From: Acidobacteriota bacterium
GTDB lineage: Bacteria > Acidobacteriota > Terriglobia > Acidiferrales > UBA7541
Assembly (NCBI GenBank): GCA_021788095.1
Contig: JAJYLB010000005.1
Span: 1-64,000, forward strand
Reading direction: 5' to 3'
Length of the DNA: 64,000 nt
The notes under the pieces were generated by a model. The model did not search any database. It was given only the letters and a program-made list of their open reading frames with translations, and was not told the DNA's origin. The position numbers were made by a program, and so were the translations under genes. The stretch's first letter is position 1. The number at the start of each line of letters is the position of its first letter. Below, one piece after another: positions 7,885 through 17,058 of the stretch.

Positions 7885-9129
7885 ATGCCCACCCGCGTTC
7901 CCTCGCGCGATCCGGCCCGGGAAGAGCGCGCCAACCAGCGCAACGCCGTTCTCGCCGGTTTCCTCGGCTGGACGCTCGACGCCTTCGATTTCTTCCTTCT
8001 GGTCTTCGTGCTCGTGCCGATCGGAGCGGAATTTCACCGGTCGGTGCCCGAAATGGCGCTGGCGCTGACCGCTTCGCTCGCGTTCCGGCCGGTGGGCGCG
8101 GCGATTTTCGGGCTCCTGGCCGACCGCTGGGGCCGCCGCCTGCCGCTCATGTTGGACATCGTTTTCTACGCGGCAATCGAAGTGCTCTCGGGCCTCGCGC
8201 CCAACTACACCGTCTTCCTGATCCTCCGGGCGCTCTACGGAATCGGGATGGGCGGGGAATGGGGCGTGGGAGCGTCGCTGGCGATGGAATCGGTGACGCC
8301 GAAATGGCGCGGCGTCCTTTCCGGCGTTTTGCAGGAAGGCTACGCCTGCGGCTATCTGCTCGCCGCGCTCGTCTACGGCTCCGTTTTCCCCCACTGGGGT
8401 TGGCGGCCGCTCTTTTTCATTGGCGGGCTGCCCGCTCTGCTCGCGCTGTTCGTCCGGGCGAAGGTGAAGGAGCCGGAAGCCTGGAAGCAGTCGCGCACGA
8501 GGGACTGGAAGCAGTACGGACAGGCGATTCGGCGGAACTGGAAGCGGTTTGGTTACATCGTGATCTTGATGATGGCGATGAATCTGATCTCGCACGGAAC
8601 CCAGGACCTGTACCCGACGTTCCTGAGCGCCCAGCGACATTTCCATCCGCACGCCGTCGCCACCCTCACCATCATCTCGATGGTGGGAGCCATCCTCGGC
8701 GGGCTGGCGTTCGGCCTGCTGAGCGACCGGCGCGGGCGCCGTCGCGCCATGTTGGTAGCGGTGGTGACGGCACTCGCAGCGATCCCGCTATGGATTTACG
8801 CGCCGACCTTGCGCTGGCTGGCGGTGGGAGCCTTCCTGATGCAGTTCATGGTGCAGGGCGCGTGGGGAGTGATTCCCGCGCACCTGAACGAATTATCGCC
8901 CGGCGCGCTGCGCGGGTTCTTTCCCGGCTTCGCTTACCAGCTAGGCGTGCTCCTGGCCTCGGGCGTGCAGACCCTCGAAGCTTGGATGGCGGTGCGCATG
9001 GCCATGGGCTACGCGGAAGCGCTGGCGCTGGTGGGAGCCGCGGTGCTGATCTTGGGGGCGGTCGCGATCGCCGCGGGACCCGAGGCGCGCGGCGTCTCCT
9101 TCGTTTCCCCTTCGTCAGGCGAAGCCTGA
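7885..9129 (+). CDS. MFS transporter, sialate/carboxylate:proton symporter type
   Basis: A 414-residue major-facilitator protein with 12 predicted membrane segments. TM1 contains GFLGWTLDAFDFFLL, typical of the NanT/JEN-like proton symporter group, which moves sialic acid, lactate or other carboxylates. The signature loop LADRWGRRLPLM follows TM2, and its counterpart LLSDRRGRRRAML sits between TM8 and TM9. The substrate cannot be deduced from this sequence. It lies 77 nt upstream of the transketolase gene on the same strand, which may hint at carbon-source uptake. Confidence 0.85.
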   Translation: MPTRVPSRDPAREERANQRNAVLAGFLGWTLDAFDFFLLVFVLVPIGAEFHRSVPEMALALTASLAFRPVGAAIFGLLADRWGRRLPLMLDIVFYAAIEVLSGLAPNYTVFLILRALYGIGMGGEWGVGASLAMESVTPKWRGVLSGVLQEGYACGYLLAALVYGSVFPHWGWRPLFFIGGLPALLALFVRAKVKEPEAWKQSRTRDWKQYGQAIRRNWKRFGYIVILMMAMNLISHGTQDLYPTFLSAQRHFHPHAVATLTIISMVGAILGGLAFGLLSDRRGRRRAMLVAVVTALAAIPLWIYAPTLRWLAVGAFLMQFMVQGAWGVIPAHLNELSPGALRGFFPGFAYQLGVLLASGVQTLEAWMAVRMAMGYAEALALVGAAVLILGAVAIAAGPEARGVSFVSPSSGEA

Positions 9130-9206
9130 CCCGGCCCTGCGGCATCGTTAGAACGTGGAATCCGCTACAATCGAAAGATCCGGCAACCAGCCCTGAGGAG
9201 TGCAGA

Positions 9207-11075
9207 ATGGCCGATAGCGTTAAAGCCGTCGTCGCTTCGGACGAAGTCCGGAGAATCGCCGAGAAGGCCCGCCTGCTCGGCATTCATTCGATGCGCATGA
9301 CCACCGCCGCCGGGTCCGGCCATCCCACCTCGTGCCTTTCCTGCGCCCAGCTCGTAGCGGGAATTTTCTTCCACGCCATGAATTGGGACCCGCAGAATCC
9401 CGATGCGCCGGCGAACGACCGGTTCGTGCTGTCGAAGGGGCACGCGGCGCCCATCCTCTACGCAGCGCTCGCCGAAGCGGGAGTTTTTCCCGTGGGCCGG
9501 TTGCTGACGCTGCGGCAGTTCTCGAGCGAACTCGAAGGCCATCCCACCCCGCGGATACGCGGCGTGGACGCCGCTACCGGCTCGCTCGGCCAAGGACTCT
9601 CGGTGGGCCTCGGGCTGGCGCTCGGCGCGCGGATCGAGAGCCGGCCGCTCCGGGTCTACGTGCTGCTGGGCGACGGCGAGATGGCGGAAGGGAACGTTTG
9701 GGAAGCGGCGGCGCTCGCCGCGCACGAGAAACTCGATCGTCTCGTCGCCATCGCCGACGTGAATTCGCTCGGCCAGAGCCAGCGCACGATGTATTCCCAC
9801 GACGCCGAAATCTATCGCCGGAAATTCGAATCGCAAGGCTGGCAGACGGAGGTGATCGACGGGCACGACGTCTCCCAAGTTCTCGCCGCGCTCGACCGCG
9901 CGCAAGCGGCGAAGGCGCCCTACGCCATCGTCGCGCGCACCATTAAAGGGCACGGGATCAGCTTCCTCGCGGATAAGGAGGGCTGGCACGGCAAGCCGTT
10001 GAGCGAAGAGGAACTCCAGCGCGCGCTCGCCGAAATGGGTAATGTTCCCCCGGCCCCGCCGGTCGATACCCGCTCCTACGCCCGCGAAATCGTTCCTCCC
10101 AAAGCCGATTTCCCCGCGCCTCCCCTGCCCTCCTACCAACTCGGGCAGATGGTGGCGACGCGCGTGGCTTTCGGCGACGGCTTGGCCAAGCTGGGCCAAG
10201 TGTGTCCCGGCGTCGTCGCGCTCGATGGCGACGTCCAGAACTCCACCTTCACCGAAACGTTTCGGAAGGCCTTCCCTTCGCGCTTCTTCCAGGGCTTCAT
10301 CGCCGAGCAGAACATGGTCGCCGCCTCCGTAGGCTTTTCCGCCCGCGGCTGGATCCCCTTTGCGGCGACGTTTGCCTGCTTCCTCGGCCGCGCGTTCGAT
10401 CAGACGCGGATGGCGGCGATCAGCCGCAGCCACATCAAGCTCGCCGGCTCCCACTGCGGCATATCGATTGGGGAAGACGGCCCCTCCCAAATGGGTCTCG
10501 AAGATCTGGCCGCGATGCGCGCCCTGCCCGGTTCCACCGTCCTCTACCCATCCGATGCGGTTTCCGCGGAGCGGCTGGTGGAAGTGGCGGCTCGGCGGCC
10601 GGGCATCTGCTATCTCCGCACCACGCGGCCCAAGACCGCGGTCCTCTACGGGAACGACGAGCCGTTTCCCGTGCCGGGATTCAAGACGCCGCGTCGCGGC
10701 GAGAACGATCGCGCCGCCATCGTCGCCGCGGGCATCACCCTCTACGAAGCGCTCAAGGCCGCCGACGAACTCCAGGAGCAGGGCATCGCCGTGCGCGTGA
10801 TCGATCTCTACTCCGTCAAGCCCATCGCCGCCGCCGCACTCGGCGCCGAGGTGCGGGCAGCGGGCAGCCGCGTCGTGACCGTCGAAGACCACTACGCCGA
10901 AGGCGGCTTGGGCGAAGCCGTTCTCTCCGCCCTGGCCGCGGCCGGCACGCCGCTCGCGGGTGCGCGCCTGCTCGCCGTGCCTCGCGTCCCGCACTCCGGC
11001 AAGGACGCGGAGCTGCTCGAAGCGTTCGGCATCTCCGCCCGGCACATCGCCGACGCCGTTCGCGCCCTGCTCTGA
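9207..11075 (+). CDS. tkt: Transketolase
   Basis: A 622-residue thiamine-diphosphate enzyme of the pentose-phosphate or Calvin-type sugar rearrangements, moving two-carbon ketol units. N-terminal half: GSGHPTSCLS, SKGHAAPILY and the ThDP/metal motif GDGEMAEGNVWEA. The pyrimidine-binding domain begins near residue 310 (ALDGDVQNST, FIAEQNMVA) and a C-terminal domain follows from about 490. ATG at 9207 follows GAGGAG; the open frame extends far upstream over the MFS gene but without homology. The length and the GDGE..EG.VWEA motif resemble the short animal-type transketolase rather than the 660-residue E. coli type. Confidence 0.95.
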   Translation: MADSVKAVVASDEVRRIAEKARLLGIHSMRMTTAAGSGHPTSCLSCAQLVAGIFFHAMNWDPQNPDAPANDRFVLSKGHAAPILYAALAEAGVFPVGRLLTLRQFSSELEGHPTPRIRGVDAATGSLGQGLSVGLGLALGARIESRPLRVYVLLGDGEMAEGNVWEAAALAAHEKLDRLVAIADVNSLGQSQRTMYSHDAEIYRRKFESQGWQTEVIDGHDVSQVLAALDRAQAAKAPYAIVARTIKGHGISFLADKEGWHGKPLSEEELQRALAEMGNVPPAPPVDTRSYAREIVPPKADFPAPPLPSYQLGQMVATRVAFGDGLAKLGQVCPGVVALDGDVQNSTFTETFRKAFPSRFFQGFIAEQNMVAASVGFSARGWIPFAATFACFLGRAFDQTRMAAISRSHIKLAGSHCGISIGEDGPSQMGLEDLAAMRALPGSTVLYPSDAVSAERLVEVAARRPGICYLRTTRPKTAVLYGNDEPFPVPGFKTPRRGENDRAAIVAAGITLYEALKAADELQEQGIAVRVIDLYSVKPIAAAALGAEVRAAGSRVVTVEDHYAEGGLGEAVLSALAAAGTPLAGARLLAVPRVPHSGKDAELLEAFGISARHIADAVRALL

Positions 11076-11178
11076 TCGACCGGACGCTGCCGGCAACACA
11101 TTCCCACGAATTTTTGTGGCGCGCGGAGCCGGTTTCCCGGCAAACTTCGGGATTGCCGCTACCAGCGGCTCCTTTACC

Positions 11179-13230
11179 ATGCCGGATTCGAGCGCCAATT
11201 CGCCCTCCCTCCCGCGGCCGTCGCCGCTCGTGCTCGATCTGCCGACGCGCGAAACGGCGCCGCCCGCCACGCCGCTCGGCCGGTGGTTTTCGAGCGGCGG
11301 CCGGCTGGACGAGCCGGAAAGGATCGAGCGCGGGTACCCTTGGTACCAAGTCGTTTGCCTGACCGGCGTGGACTACTTCTCCTCCCTGGCCTATCAGGCC
11401 GGGATCGCCTTGCTGGCGGCGGGAGCGCTGGCTCCGGTGGCGACGCTGGTCCTGGTGGCCGTGACCTTGCTGGGCGCCCTGCCCGTCTATAGCGCGGTGG
11501 CCCCGCGCTCGTTTGTAGGGCAGGGCTCGATCGCCATGCTCGAAAACCTGCTGCGGGGCTGGCGATCGAAGATTTTCGTGCTTGTGCTTCTGGGGTTTGC
11601 CGCCACCGATTTCGTGATCACGATGACTCTTTCGGCGGCCGATGCCGCGCGGCATGCGGTGGAAAATCCCTACCTGCATCCCTGGCTCGGCCACCACCAG
11701 TTCGGCTTGACGGTGGGATTGCTGCTCGTTCTGGCAGTGGTGTTCCTTCTCGGGTTCCGCGAGGCCATTGAAGTCGCCTTGGCGGCCGTGGCGCCGTTTC
11801 TCGCGCTGAATCTGATCGTTCTGGCGGCGGGCATGGTGCGGATCCTGCACCAGCCCGAAATCATCGCTCGGTGGCAGCTCGCTCTGCACCTCCACGGAGA
11901 CTGGACGGGAATCGTTCTGGCCTCGGCCATCGTGTTCCCGAAACTGGCCCTCGGCCTGAGCGGATTCGAGACGGGCGTTTCCGTGATGCCGCTGGTCAAG
12001 GGAGATGCGGCGGACTCCGGCCGGCCGATTCCCGCCGGACGCATTCGCAACACCCGCAAGCTGCTAGCCGCCGCGGCCGTCATCATGGCGATCTATTTGC
12101 TGCTTTCGAGCTTCGTCACCGCGCTGTTGATTCCTCCCGCGGCCTACGCGGCCGGGGGCCCGGCGTCCGGCCGCGCACTTGCCTGGCTCGCGCACAACTT
12201 GCTGGGCGACGTCTTCGGCGCCATCTACGATTTCTCGACGATCCTGATTCTATGGTTCGCCGGGGCGTCGGCCATGGCCGGGCTGATCAACCTCATTCCG
12301 CGCTACCTGCCGCGGTTCGGCATGGCGCCGCGGTGGGTGGCCTTCCGCCGGCCGATGGTCGCGGTGTTGCTGGCCGCCGACCTTCTGGTGACCTGGGTTT
12401 TCCACGCCAACGTGGATGCCCAAGGGAACGCTTACGCCACCGGCGTGCTGGCGCTGATCCTTTCGGCCGCGGCGGCTGTGACCATCGCTTTCGTCCACGA
12501 GTTTCGCAAGGGGAGCACGCGCGACGTGGCGGGCGTCGAGCCCGCCGCGGGCGAACCGGCAGGGCGTCGTCGTGCAAGTCTCGTTCGGGCCGTCTTTTTC
12601 GCCCTCGTCACTCTGGTTTTCCTCTTCACCTTCTTCGCCAACGTGATCGAGCGGCCCGACGGCGCGATTATCTCGGCGATTTTCATCGCCGCCATTTTCA
12701 CGCTCAGCGCCCTGAGCCGCTACCAGCGCGCCAAGGAGCTGCGCGTGGCCGGAATGGAATTCGTCGACGACGCTTCCGCCGACCTGTGGAAACAGCTCGC
12801 GGGGAAGAAGGTGGACCTCGCGCCCTCCCACGCCGCCGACCCCGCCTATCGCCACCGGAAGGCCGAGGAGTTGCGCGCCAATTTCAAATTGACGGCCCCG
12901 CTCGCCTTCCTGCACGTCAACCTGCTCGACAATCGCAGCGAATTCATCAGCCGACTGCGGGTCTCGGTGCGGAAAGAGGGCCACCATTACCTCATCGAAG
13001 TCTGGGGCGCCGTCGCCATCGCCAATACCATCGCCTTCATCACCGAGATGCTCGACCCCGCCGGCCTGTTCCTGATCCTCACCGGGCGCAACCTGATGCA
13101 GCAGTCCGTGCGCTACCTGCTGTCGGGCGAAGGCGAAGTGGGCTTGATGGTCTACGCGATTCTGGCGCGCTATTGGGAGGGGATCGGGAAGACGGCGGGC
13201 CGCCCCGCGCTCTTCCTCACCACCGCTTGA
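11179..13230 (+). CDS. APC-superfamily permease with soluble C-terminal domain
   Basis: A 683-residue membrane protein, probably an amino-acid or cation transporter. After about 50 polar residues comes YPWYQVVCLTGVDYFSSLAY, a signature of a family annotated as amino-acid transporters. About 12 hydrophobic segments run to around residue 520, followed by a soluble tail of about 150 residues (VNLLDNRSEFISRLRV, MLDPAGLFLILTGRN). The start at 11179 precedes the conserved region, but an in-frame open stretch continues upstream, so the start is uncertain. The substrate is unknown. It lies 103 nt after tkt. Confidence 0.8.
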   Translation: MPDSSANSPSLPRPSPLVLDLPTRETAPPATPLGRWFSSGGRLDEPERIERGYPWYQVVCLTGVDYFSSLAYQAGIALLAAGALAPVATLVLVAVTLLGALPVYSAVAPRSFVGQGSIAMLENLLRGWRSKIFVLVLLGFAATDFVITMTLSAADAARHAVENPYLHPWLGHHQFGLTVGLLLVLAVVFLLGFREAIEVALAAVAPFLALNLIVLAAGMVRILHQPEIIARWQLALHLHGDWTGIVLASAIVFPKLALGLSGFETGVSVMPLVKGDAADSGRPIPAGRIRNTRKLLAAAAVIMAIYLLLSSFVTALLIPPAAYAAGGPASGRALAWLAHNLLGDVFGAIYDFSTILILWFAGASAMAGLINLIPRYLPRFGMAPRWVAFRRPMVAVLLAADLLVTWVFHANVDAQGNAYATGVLALILSAAAAVTIAFVHEFRKGSTRDVAGVEPAAGEPAGRRRASLVRAVFFALVTLVFLFTFFANVIERPDGAIISAIFIAAIFTLSALSRYQRAKELRVAGMEFVDDASADLWKQLAGKKVDLAPSHAADPAYRHRKAEELRANFKLTAPLAFLHVNLLDNRSEFISRLRVSVRKEGHHYLIEVWGAVAIANTIAFITEMLDPAGLFLILTGRNLMQQSVRYLLSGEGEVGLMVYAILARYWEGIGKTAGRPALFLTTA

Positions 13231-13266
13231 ACTCCGCTGTGGTATCTTTGCCTTGCCCGAACAGCC

Positions 13267-13539
13267 ATGGAAAAACCCGTACTCATCGGCGTCATCCCCG
13301 AAGCCGTCGTCATCGGTCCCCGGGACCAAGTTGTTTGGTATACGGACGCCGGCAACTTGAAAATCGAATTCGACCCGAACCGCTGCCCGTTCTCGTCGAA
13401 CGTCTATCAAGCCCCGGCCGGCATCCGCGTCCTTAGCGGAACGCCGCGGCCCGGAGCGAAACCCGGTTCCTACAAGTACCGTGTCGCCATTGGAGAGATC
13501 GTCGTCGCCCGCGCCGAAGTGATCCTCACCGAACCGTAA
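13267..13539 (+). CDS. Small conserved beta-rich protein (cupredoxin-like guess)
   Basis: A 90-residue cytosolic-looking protein with no signal peptide. Alternating hydrophobic strands (VLIGVIPEAVVI, QVVWYTDAGNLKIEF, GSYKYRVAIGEIVV) suggest a small beta-sandwich. A single Cys (RCPF) and no histidines argue against a copper site. The function is unknown. It follows the permease gene by 36 nt and may be co-transcribed with it. A mobile repeat starts 8 nt after its stop codon. Confidence 0.65.
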   Translation: MEKPVLIGVIPEAVVIGPRDQVVWYTDAGNLKIEFDPNRCPFSSNVYQAPAGIRVLSGTPRPGAKPGSYKYRVAIGEIVVARAEVILTEP

Positions 13540-13547
13540 GACCCTGG

Positions 13548-13664
13548 AAGCTATTTTCAAAACCTCCGTCTTCGGGGGTCGGAGCTTCAGCTCCGACAAA
13601 AATCAGCCGAAAAATAGGGGCTTTAGCCCCTGAAGGGGCCCGGCGGGAGGTTTTTAAATAGCTT
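13548..13664. mobile_element. MITE-like element with inverted ends, copy 1
   Basis: A 117-bp element with terminal inverted repeats: left AAGCTATTTTCAAAACCTCC, right (reverse complement) AAGCTATTTAAAAACCTCCC. Inside are two hairpins, GTCGGAGCTTCAGCTCCGAC and GGGGCTTTAGCCCC. It is flanked by CTGG on the left and CTAG on the right, a near target duplication of the YTAR type used by IS5-group elements. The right CTAG contains the TAG stop codon of the convergent ppiD-like gene. Its first eight bases match the end of the IS5-like element at 37729. Confidence 0.7.
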
Positions 13665-15602
13665 CTAGCTCTGGCTGGGGTTGGTGAGCGACTTGAGGTT
13701 TTGCTCGCTGATGGTGAGCTGGCCGTCGCGCTTCATCTGATCTTCGAGCGCGCGACGGAACGCATCGAAGGCGCTGGTCTGCTCGTCGCCGAGCAGTTCC
13801 TGCCGGATGGAATCGCGCTGGCGCGCGAAATCGGCGTCGCTGGGCTCTTCGTGCGCGGTGATCGTGTAGACGATCCAAGTCTTGCCCGCCAGTTGCGGGC
13901 CCTCCACCGCTCCCACGGGCGCGGAAAAGGCGGCGAGAAACTGCCGCGCCGGCGCCCCCGCGACGGTGGTCAGCCGGGAGAAGTCGCCCGTCTGCACGGA
14001 GAGCCCCAGGGACTTGGCGACGGCGTCCAGCTTCTGCCCCTGCCGGAGCCGGGCCGCAACTTCACCCGCTTCGCTGCGGGCGAGATCGGCGGTCTTGGCG
14101 GCGAGGTAATCCTTCTCGACCCGGTCCTTCACCTCCGCGAACGCGCCCTGATGCGCGGGAATGATCTTGTTGACCGCCAGAATCAGCTCGCCCCGCGACG
14201 TGCGAATTGGCAAGCTCAACTGGCCCACGCTTTGCCCGAAGACCGCGTTGCGCACGTCCTGGTTGGCGCCCAGATCCCCCATCGGAGCCGTCACGGAGAC
14301 CAGGGGCGTTTGGCCGGTCACGAGGTCGGGCTGCACCTGCGGCCCGAGCGCCGCCTCGACCGCGGCGAGCGACTGCCGGTTCGACGAGCGAACGACGCTC
14401 GCCATCTGCGCGGAAATCGCCTCGAGTTCGCTTTGCACCTTGTCGGTGAGCAGGGTTTGGAGGATCTGGTCTTTGACGTCGGTGAAGCTCTTGGTGTGCG
14501 CGGTCTCCTTGCCCAGCACCTTGATGATGTGGAAGCCGTACTGCGTTTGCACCAGACCCGACATTTGCCCCACGGGCAGGCTGAAGGCCACCTTCTCGAA
14601 CGCGGGCACGGTCTGCTGGCGCACGATCCAGCCGAGGTCGCCGCCCTTGTCCTTGCTGCCCGGATCCTCCGAGTACTGCTTGGCGAGCTTCGAGAAGTCG
14701 GCGCCGTGCTGGAGCTGGTCGAGCACGCTCTGCGCCTTCTTCTTGATTTCGGCGATTTCCGCGTCGGTCTTGCCGATCGTCATGAAGAGGATGTGCTCGA
14801 CGTGGACGCGGTCGGGAACCTTGTACTGGTTGATGTTCTGGTTGTAATCGGCGAGGAGCTGGTCCTGGGGAATGGTCGTGTTCTTCCGCAGCAGATCGAG
14901 ATCGAGCAACAGGTAGTCGGCCGAGCGCTCCTCGGGAACCTGGTATTGGCTCTCGTGCGCCCGGTACCACGCCTCGAGATCGCTGTCCGCCGGCTGGAGC
15001 TTGGCGGCGAGCGCGCTGGGATCGACCGAGACGTAATCCATCTTGACCTTCTCGTTCCGCCGCTGGAACTCCTGCCGCACCGCCTCCGGACTGACCGTAA
15101 TTCCCGCGGTCACCAGTTGCTGGAATTTCTGCTGGAGAATGCTCTGGCGGAGGTCGTCCTCGAAATCGGCCACGGAGAGGCCGAAGCCCTGCTGCACCAA
15201 CGCAGCGTATTGCTCCGTGCCCACCCACTTCCCGTTGGGAAAGGCCTGGGGAAGGATGGCGCGAATCTGTTGGGCCAGCTCGGCGTCGCTCACGCCGATG
15301 CCCAGCCGCGCCGCTTCGACTTCGAGCAGGCGGTTGAACACCATGCGATCGAAAATTTGCTGGGCGTAAAAGCCGCGCATCTGATCGGGAATCGGCTGTT
15401 GCTGTGAAATCTGATTGAGCTGGCGCTGCACGTCGGCAACGGTAATCCGCTCGCCGGCCACGTCGGCCAGATTTCCCTCGCCGGAACTCAGCGGGGTCCG
15501 CGGCATCGGCACCAGATAGAGCAACATGCCGAACGACACCATCCCCAGGACCACCCCGAGGACGATCTTCACCATTAAGGTGCGACTGTGCAGATCAAAC
15601 AT
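13665..15602 (-). CDS. ppiD: PpiD/SurA-like periplasmic peptidyl-prolyl isomerase
   Basis: A 645-residue membrane-anchored foldase. Residues 9-30 form one transmembrane helix (MVKIVLGVVLGMVSFGMLLYLV), followed by a SurA-N-like region (ITVADVQRQLNQ) and a parvulin domain at about 265-375 (RVHVEHILFMT, KGGDLGWI, QYGFHIIKVLG). The C-terminal part resembles the remaining chaperone domain of PpiD. It would help fold outer-membrane and secreted proteins. ATG at 15602 is preferred over a TTG 18 nt upstream because the -10 box lies at 15620-15625. Its stop codon is part of the CTAG flank of a mobile repeat. Confidence 0.85.
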   Translation of the reverse strand: MFDLHSRTLMVKIVLGVVLGMVSFGMLLYLVPMPRTPLSSGEGNLADVAGERITVADVQRQLNQISQQQPIPDQMRGFYAQQIFDRMVFNRLLEVEAARLGIGVSDAELAQQIRAILPQAFPNGKWVGTEQYAALVQQGFGLSVADFEDDLRQSILQQKFQQLVTAGITVSPEAVRQEFQRRNEKVKMDYVSVDPSALAAKLQPADSDLEAWYRAHESQYQVPEERSADYLLLDLDLLRKNTTIPQDQLLADYNQNINQYKVPDRVHVEHILFMTIGKTDAEIAEIKKKAQSVLDQLQHGADFSKLAKQYSEDPGSKDKGGDLGWIVRQQTVPAFEKVAFSLPVGQMSGLVQTQYGFHIIKVLGKETAHTKSFTDVKDQILQTLLTDKVQSELEAISAQMASVVRSSNRQSLAAVEAALGPQVQPDLVTGQTPLVSVTAPMGDLGANQDVRNAVFGQSVGQLSLPIRTSRGELILAVNKIIPAHQGAFAEVKDRVEKDYLAAKTADLARSEAGEVAARLRQGQKLDAVAKSLGLSVQTGDFSRLTTVAGAPARQFLAAFSAPVGAVEGPQLAGKTWIVYTITAHEEPSDADFARQRDSIRQELLGDEQTSAFDAFRRALEDQMKRDGQLTISEQNLKSLTNPSQS

Positions 15603-15619
15603 AGGCCATCCGGAACGCA

Positions 15620-15648
15620 ATTATAGTGAACGGCGCGAGAAGCGACAA
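15620..15648 (-). promoter_or_regulatory. Promoter of the ppiD-like gene
   Basis: The minus strand has TTGTCG (15643-15648), a 17-bp spacer and a perfect TATAAT (15620-15625). Transcription would start about 11 nt before the ATG at 15602, giving a very short leader with no clear Shine-Dalgarno sequence. Confidence 0.6.
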
Positions 15649-16254
15649 ACCGCCGCTTGGTCGGGCGGCGGGTTGGTAGCCGGTGGCGCGGTGCGGCATT
15701 CGGTCGCGAGCAGATCACCGCGTGGCCCGCCTTGAGACGCTCAGGGAAAGCCCCACACCCGGTCATTCCCGCGGAAGTGGGAACCCGCCCATGTCCGCCT
15801 GCCAGATCAAGACGTTTGTCGGGAGAGCAAGCTTCGGCGATCGTGTGGCAATGGGGGCCCGTCCCCGCCGGGGCCCCTCAGCCTCTGGCGCCTGGGAGGG
15901 GAGATGATCCCGCCAGCTACTGGCGTGCTCTTGCTCCGCCGAGACCGCGCCGCGGGCCCCTGGGCGACAGGGGCTCCCCGAGGCACCAGGCGCGAAGTTG
16001 GGCGCATGTGAGCCCCGGCGGGGGCGGGCAGGCATCCGTCTCGGCCGAAGGAATTAGTCCCGCCCGTGCCTCCGCGACCGGACTTGCCAGAGCCGCCGCC
16101 CCTCCAGGCAAGGAGCCCGTTAGCGCTTCCTTGTGGGTCCGGCCCCGGGCGACAGGGTCGGCCTGTCGGCGCGGGACGTTTCCGCCCCGCCGGTCGCGCG
16201 TGGCGGCGCGCCTTCTCGGGCGATTCCTGATTTTCTTTTGCCGCACTTGGGCTT
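15649..16254. other. 600-bp GC-rich region without a recognisable gene
   Basis: Open frames are present because of the high GC content, but none has protein-like composition or a ribosome-binding site. There are several GC-rich inverted repeats, for example GGGGCCCGTCCCCGCCGGGGCCCC near 15856, split here as two hairpin arms. No tRNA, tmRNA, RNase P or SRP RNA signature was found. Confidence 0.4.
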
Positions 16255-17058
16255 TCATAGGTTTGTCGTCCAGTTTACCTGCACAACCCTCCGCTCCACC
16301 CTGGTAAACGTCAGCCTCCCACCCAGGGGGTCCTGGTGCAACTCGTGAAATGGGCTTTCCCTGAAATTCTTGACCACAAAAAGGACGAATCTGCTCTTAA
16401 GTATGGCCGCGACGGAGTGCTCCTTGTCCGTGAGGACAATGCTCCCGGCGGTGCCCTCTAGGCCCTTCACCTCGACCGCGTAGGACGGTACCGACGGTGA
16501 GGCAAGTCGGAAATCGAATCCGCAACCGAGCCTGGTGGTGTCTTCAAGCTCGAGATTCTTGAACAGACCAATTCCCTTGTAATTGGACCTAAAGTATTGC
16601 TCGGCCGCCTGCCCGGTTATCAGCCTTTTCGCGAAAGACCTGTCTGTCCCTGCTTCCCTGTCCACCTGTTCAACAAGAAGCTGAATGTCGGGCTCCTCGT
16701 AAACGACGCGCTTGAGGAGCCCAGTAAATTCCTCCAGGCTTAGGCCGCCGAACGAGTCATAGAGGACCTTGCAGTAGCCCCGCATGGGCCTCCCGCGCCA
16801 GCCTTTTCTCCGGTTCGGGAACAAGGGGTCGAATTCATCACGGTAGTTTTTAATGGACGCGGGGCGAGCACCGAGGGCCGAGCCGATCACATTAAATGCC
16901 TCTAGGAAGCTGCCGAAGCCTAGGGACCTCAGTCCCTCTGAGTCGAACTTTGAAAGGTACAGGCCCGCTAAGATCGACCTGTCCCGCGAATTCAGTCGTC
17001 CGATACTTCGGGGGTGCCTCAACGCCTGGCTTCCGTGGATCGGATCCTGGTCGCCCAT
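16255..17058 (-). CDS. Solitary restriction-endonuclease-like protein (DUF3883 type)
   Basis: A 267-residue protein. The N-terminal half (SIGRLNSRDRSILAGLYLSK, then ASIKNYRDEFDPLFPNRRKG) resembles a DNA-reading domain found before various restriction nucleases. The C-terminal half (from about residue 150) matches DUF3883, a PD-(D/E)xK nuclease-like fold: GCGFDFRL, SYAVEVKGLEG and IVLTDKEHSVAAI, with D..EVK as the likely metal site. No methyltransferase or helicase is adjacent. Base composition looks less GC-rich than its neighbours, consistent with transfer. The ATG at 17058 has no clear ribosome-binding site. Confidence 0.7.
   Translation of the reverse strand: MGDQDPIHGSQALRHPRSIGRLNSRDRSILAGLYLSKFDSEGLRSLGFGSFLEAFNVIGSALGARPASIKNYRDEFDPLFPNRRKGWRGRPMRGYCKVLYDSFGGLSLEEFTGLLKRVVYEEPDIQLLVEQVDREAGTDRSFAKRLITGQAAEQYFRSNYKGIGLFKNLELEDTTRLGCGFDFRLASPSVPSYAVEVKGLEGTAGSIVLTDKEHSVAAILKSRFVLFVVKNFRESPFHELHQDPLGGRLTFTRVERRVVQVNWTTNL

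Noticed and set aside
9165-11270. A 701-codon open frame on the minus strand opposite transketolase
   Set aside because: It mirrors tkt in a high-GC genome; its translation is low-complexity Gly/Arg/Asp and lacks any domain, while tkt is unmistakable.
15657-16307. A 216-codon open frame in the GC-rich intergenic region
   Set aside because: No ribosome-binding site, Pro/Arg/Ala-rich composition, no recognisable motif, and overlap with the end of the nuclease-like gene.
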